The notes beneath the pieces are model-generated. The model saw only the letters and a list, made by a program, of their open reading frames with translations, had not been told where the DNA came from and made no database searches. Of a DNA stretch of 64,000 nt, positions 63,203 through 64,000 are shown piece by piece; within the stretch, counting starts at the first letter, position 1; the number at the start of each line of letters is the position of its first letter. Position numbers and translations under genes: made by a program. Source of the stretch: Paramecium pentaurelia (Eukaryota > Ciliophora > Oligohymenophorea > Peniculida > Parameciidae); assembly GCA_905183005.1 (NCBI GenBank), contig CAJJDO010000062.1, positions 365,652-429,651 of the forward strand, written 5' to 3'.

Positions 63203-64000
63203 ATGTTAACATTGGAGAACTTCAAATAAACATCATTCAAGTAACCAATTATAAACAGGTAATTTGCCTAAATACTCAAAGCCCACGGTCTATTGAATCT
63301 TGTCGTTTATGTGGAATTTTACCGGAAGAGCTCATTTAAATTGGTATAAAAGAACTCAAAAAGAGAAATCCAGAATTGAGATTGAATAAGTAAGGATGGG
63401 AGATTATGTGGTAACATCATGAAATAAGAAGATAAGAAAAATTGAAAGCTTGTCTTGAGGCAAGAAAATAATTAATTGATGCAGGATTTAATTTTAATAA
63501 TCAAGAGGATGAAGAATAGGTTGTGGAAGAATCAGATTAATAATAAGTTAGTCAAAATTAATAAGAATTAGAGAAAATTTAATGGAGACAATAAAAAGAG
63601 ATTTAATAAATGCTTGAACATGAAAGAAAATAATAAGAGATTCGTGAAAGAAATGAGTCGAAGTAAAGATAATTACAAGAGAGATAATATATAAGAGAGG
63701 ATTAATTAAGATAAAGTAGAATGAAATAAGAGTATGATAGAGTACAAAGAGAGAGAGATAGATAAATAAAATAATAACGGGAAGAATAAAAATAAAAAAA
63801 AATTGCTAAATAACAATATTAAAAAGAATTAAATAGAGTTTAATTAGAATAATTAAGATAAAAAGAATTACAATAAGAATATAGAAGAAGAGAAGAGGAA
63901 AGAAAATAGAGACAATAATTATTTAAAGAATAAATGAAAGAAATATAATTGAGACATGAAATGGAATTATAAGTTAAGAGATAAATTATGGAAATGAAAG
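63203..64000 (+). CDS. Coiled-coil protein with PRSIESC-type N-terminal motif, 5' part
   Basis: One 23-nt intron near 63260-63282 is inferred because it restores the motif. The product starts MLTLENFKQTSF and has a short motif SPRSIESCRLCGILPEEL at about residues 19-36. This resembles the PRS.EAC...G..PEEL motif seen in several ciliate and flagellate coiled-coil proteins. An acidic/Gln segment then leads into a very long Glu/Arg/Gln/Lys coiled coil that runs off the window. Probably a ciliary or basal-body structural protein, as inference. Confidence 0.75.

Noticed and set aside
1..64000. tRNA or rRNA genes, CRISPR arrays, insertion sequences
   Set aside because: None recognised on either strand. 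The many short TA-rich repeats are ordinary intergenic composition.

Overview
The window reads as macronuclear DNA of a ciliate, most likely Paramecium or a close relative. TAA and TAG occur throughout conserved domains and read as glutamine, and TGA is the only stop. Introns are tiny (mostly 20-30 nt, GTA...TAG) and intergenic gaps are short and very AT-rich. Under this code I could assemble about 36 genes. In most of them, removing the proposed introns leaves a coding length divisible by three, a consistency check I used throughout.

Layout. 1-933: 5' part of a poly-Q/N protein (minus). 2.1-5.0 kb: an FHA protein and a Ran-binding-domain protein (plus). 5.1-17.3 kb: mostly minus-strand genes: a CHFR-like FHA/RING ligase, a myristoylated pseudokinase, an unknown 670-residue protein and a giant 2040-residue protein, with a small twin-RVxF protein on plus. 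17.9-25.8 kb: an unknown protein, PEX13 (plus), SLC33A1-like transporter, scramblase (minus) and a dually acylated MORN protein. 25.9-37.3 kb: a cyclic-nucleotide-type K+ channel, a six-TM protein, an unknown basic protein, an LC8-like dynein light chain, a gene with an in-frame TGA, a P-type IIC ATPase and a seven-TM protein. 37.6-44.6 kb (minus): ribosomal P0, a MORN/IQ protein, HSF, an unknown protein and a GTPBP1-like GTPase. 45.4-53.8 kb: Pumilio (plus), a short unknown protein (minus), a CXC/tesmin protein and an FG nucleoporin. 54.2-58.5 kb: meckelin (TMEM67), followed by a single N and an exact 1169-bp repeat of its 5' end, which looks like an unmerged contig overlap. 58.7-64 kb: a dCache sensor, a decayed relative of it, an unknown 539-residue protein and the start of a Q/R/E-rich coiled-coil protein.

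The gene set fits a ciliated, excitable cell: transition zone (meckelin), dynein light chain, MORN scaffolds, K+ channel, cation pump and sensor receptor, beside nuclear-transport and RNA-control genes. There is no operon-like clustering, no mobile element, no CRISPR and no RNA gene that I could recognise. The points most worth a second look are the assembly overlap, the in-frame TGA genes, the pseudokinase beside the CHFR-like gene, the altered ion-site residues of the ATPase and the twin-RVxF protein. I did not find a clearly new multi-gene system.
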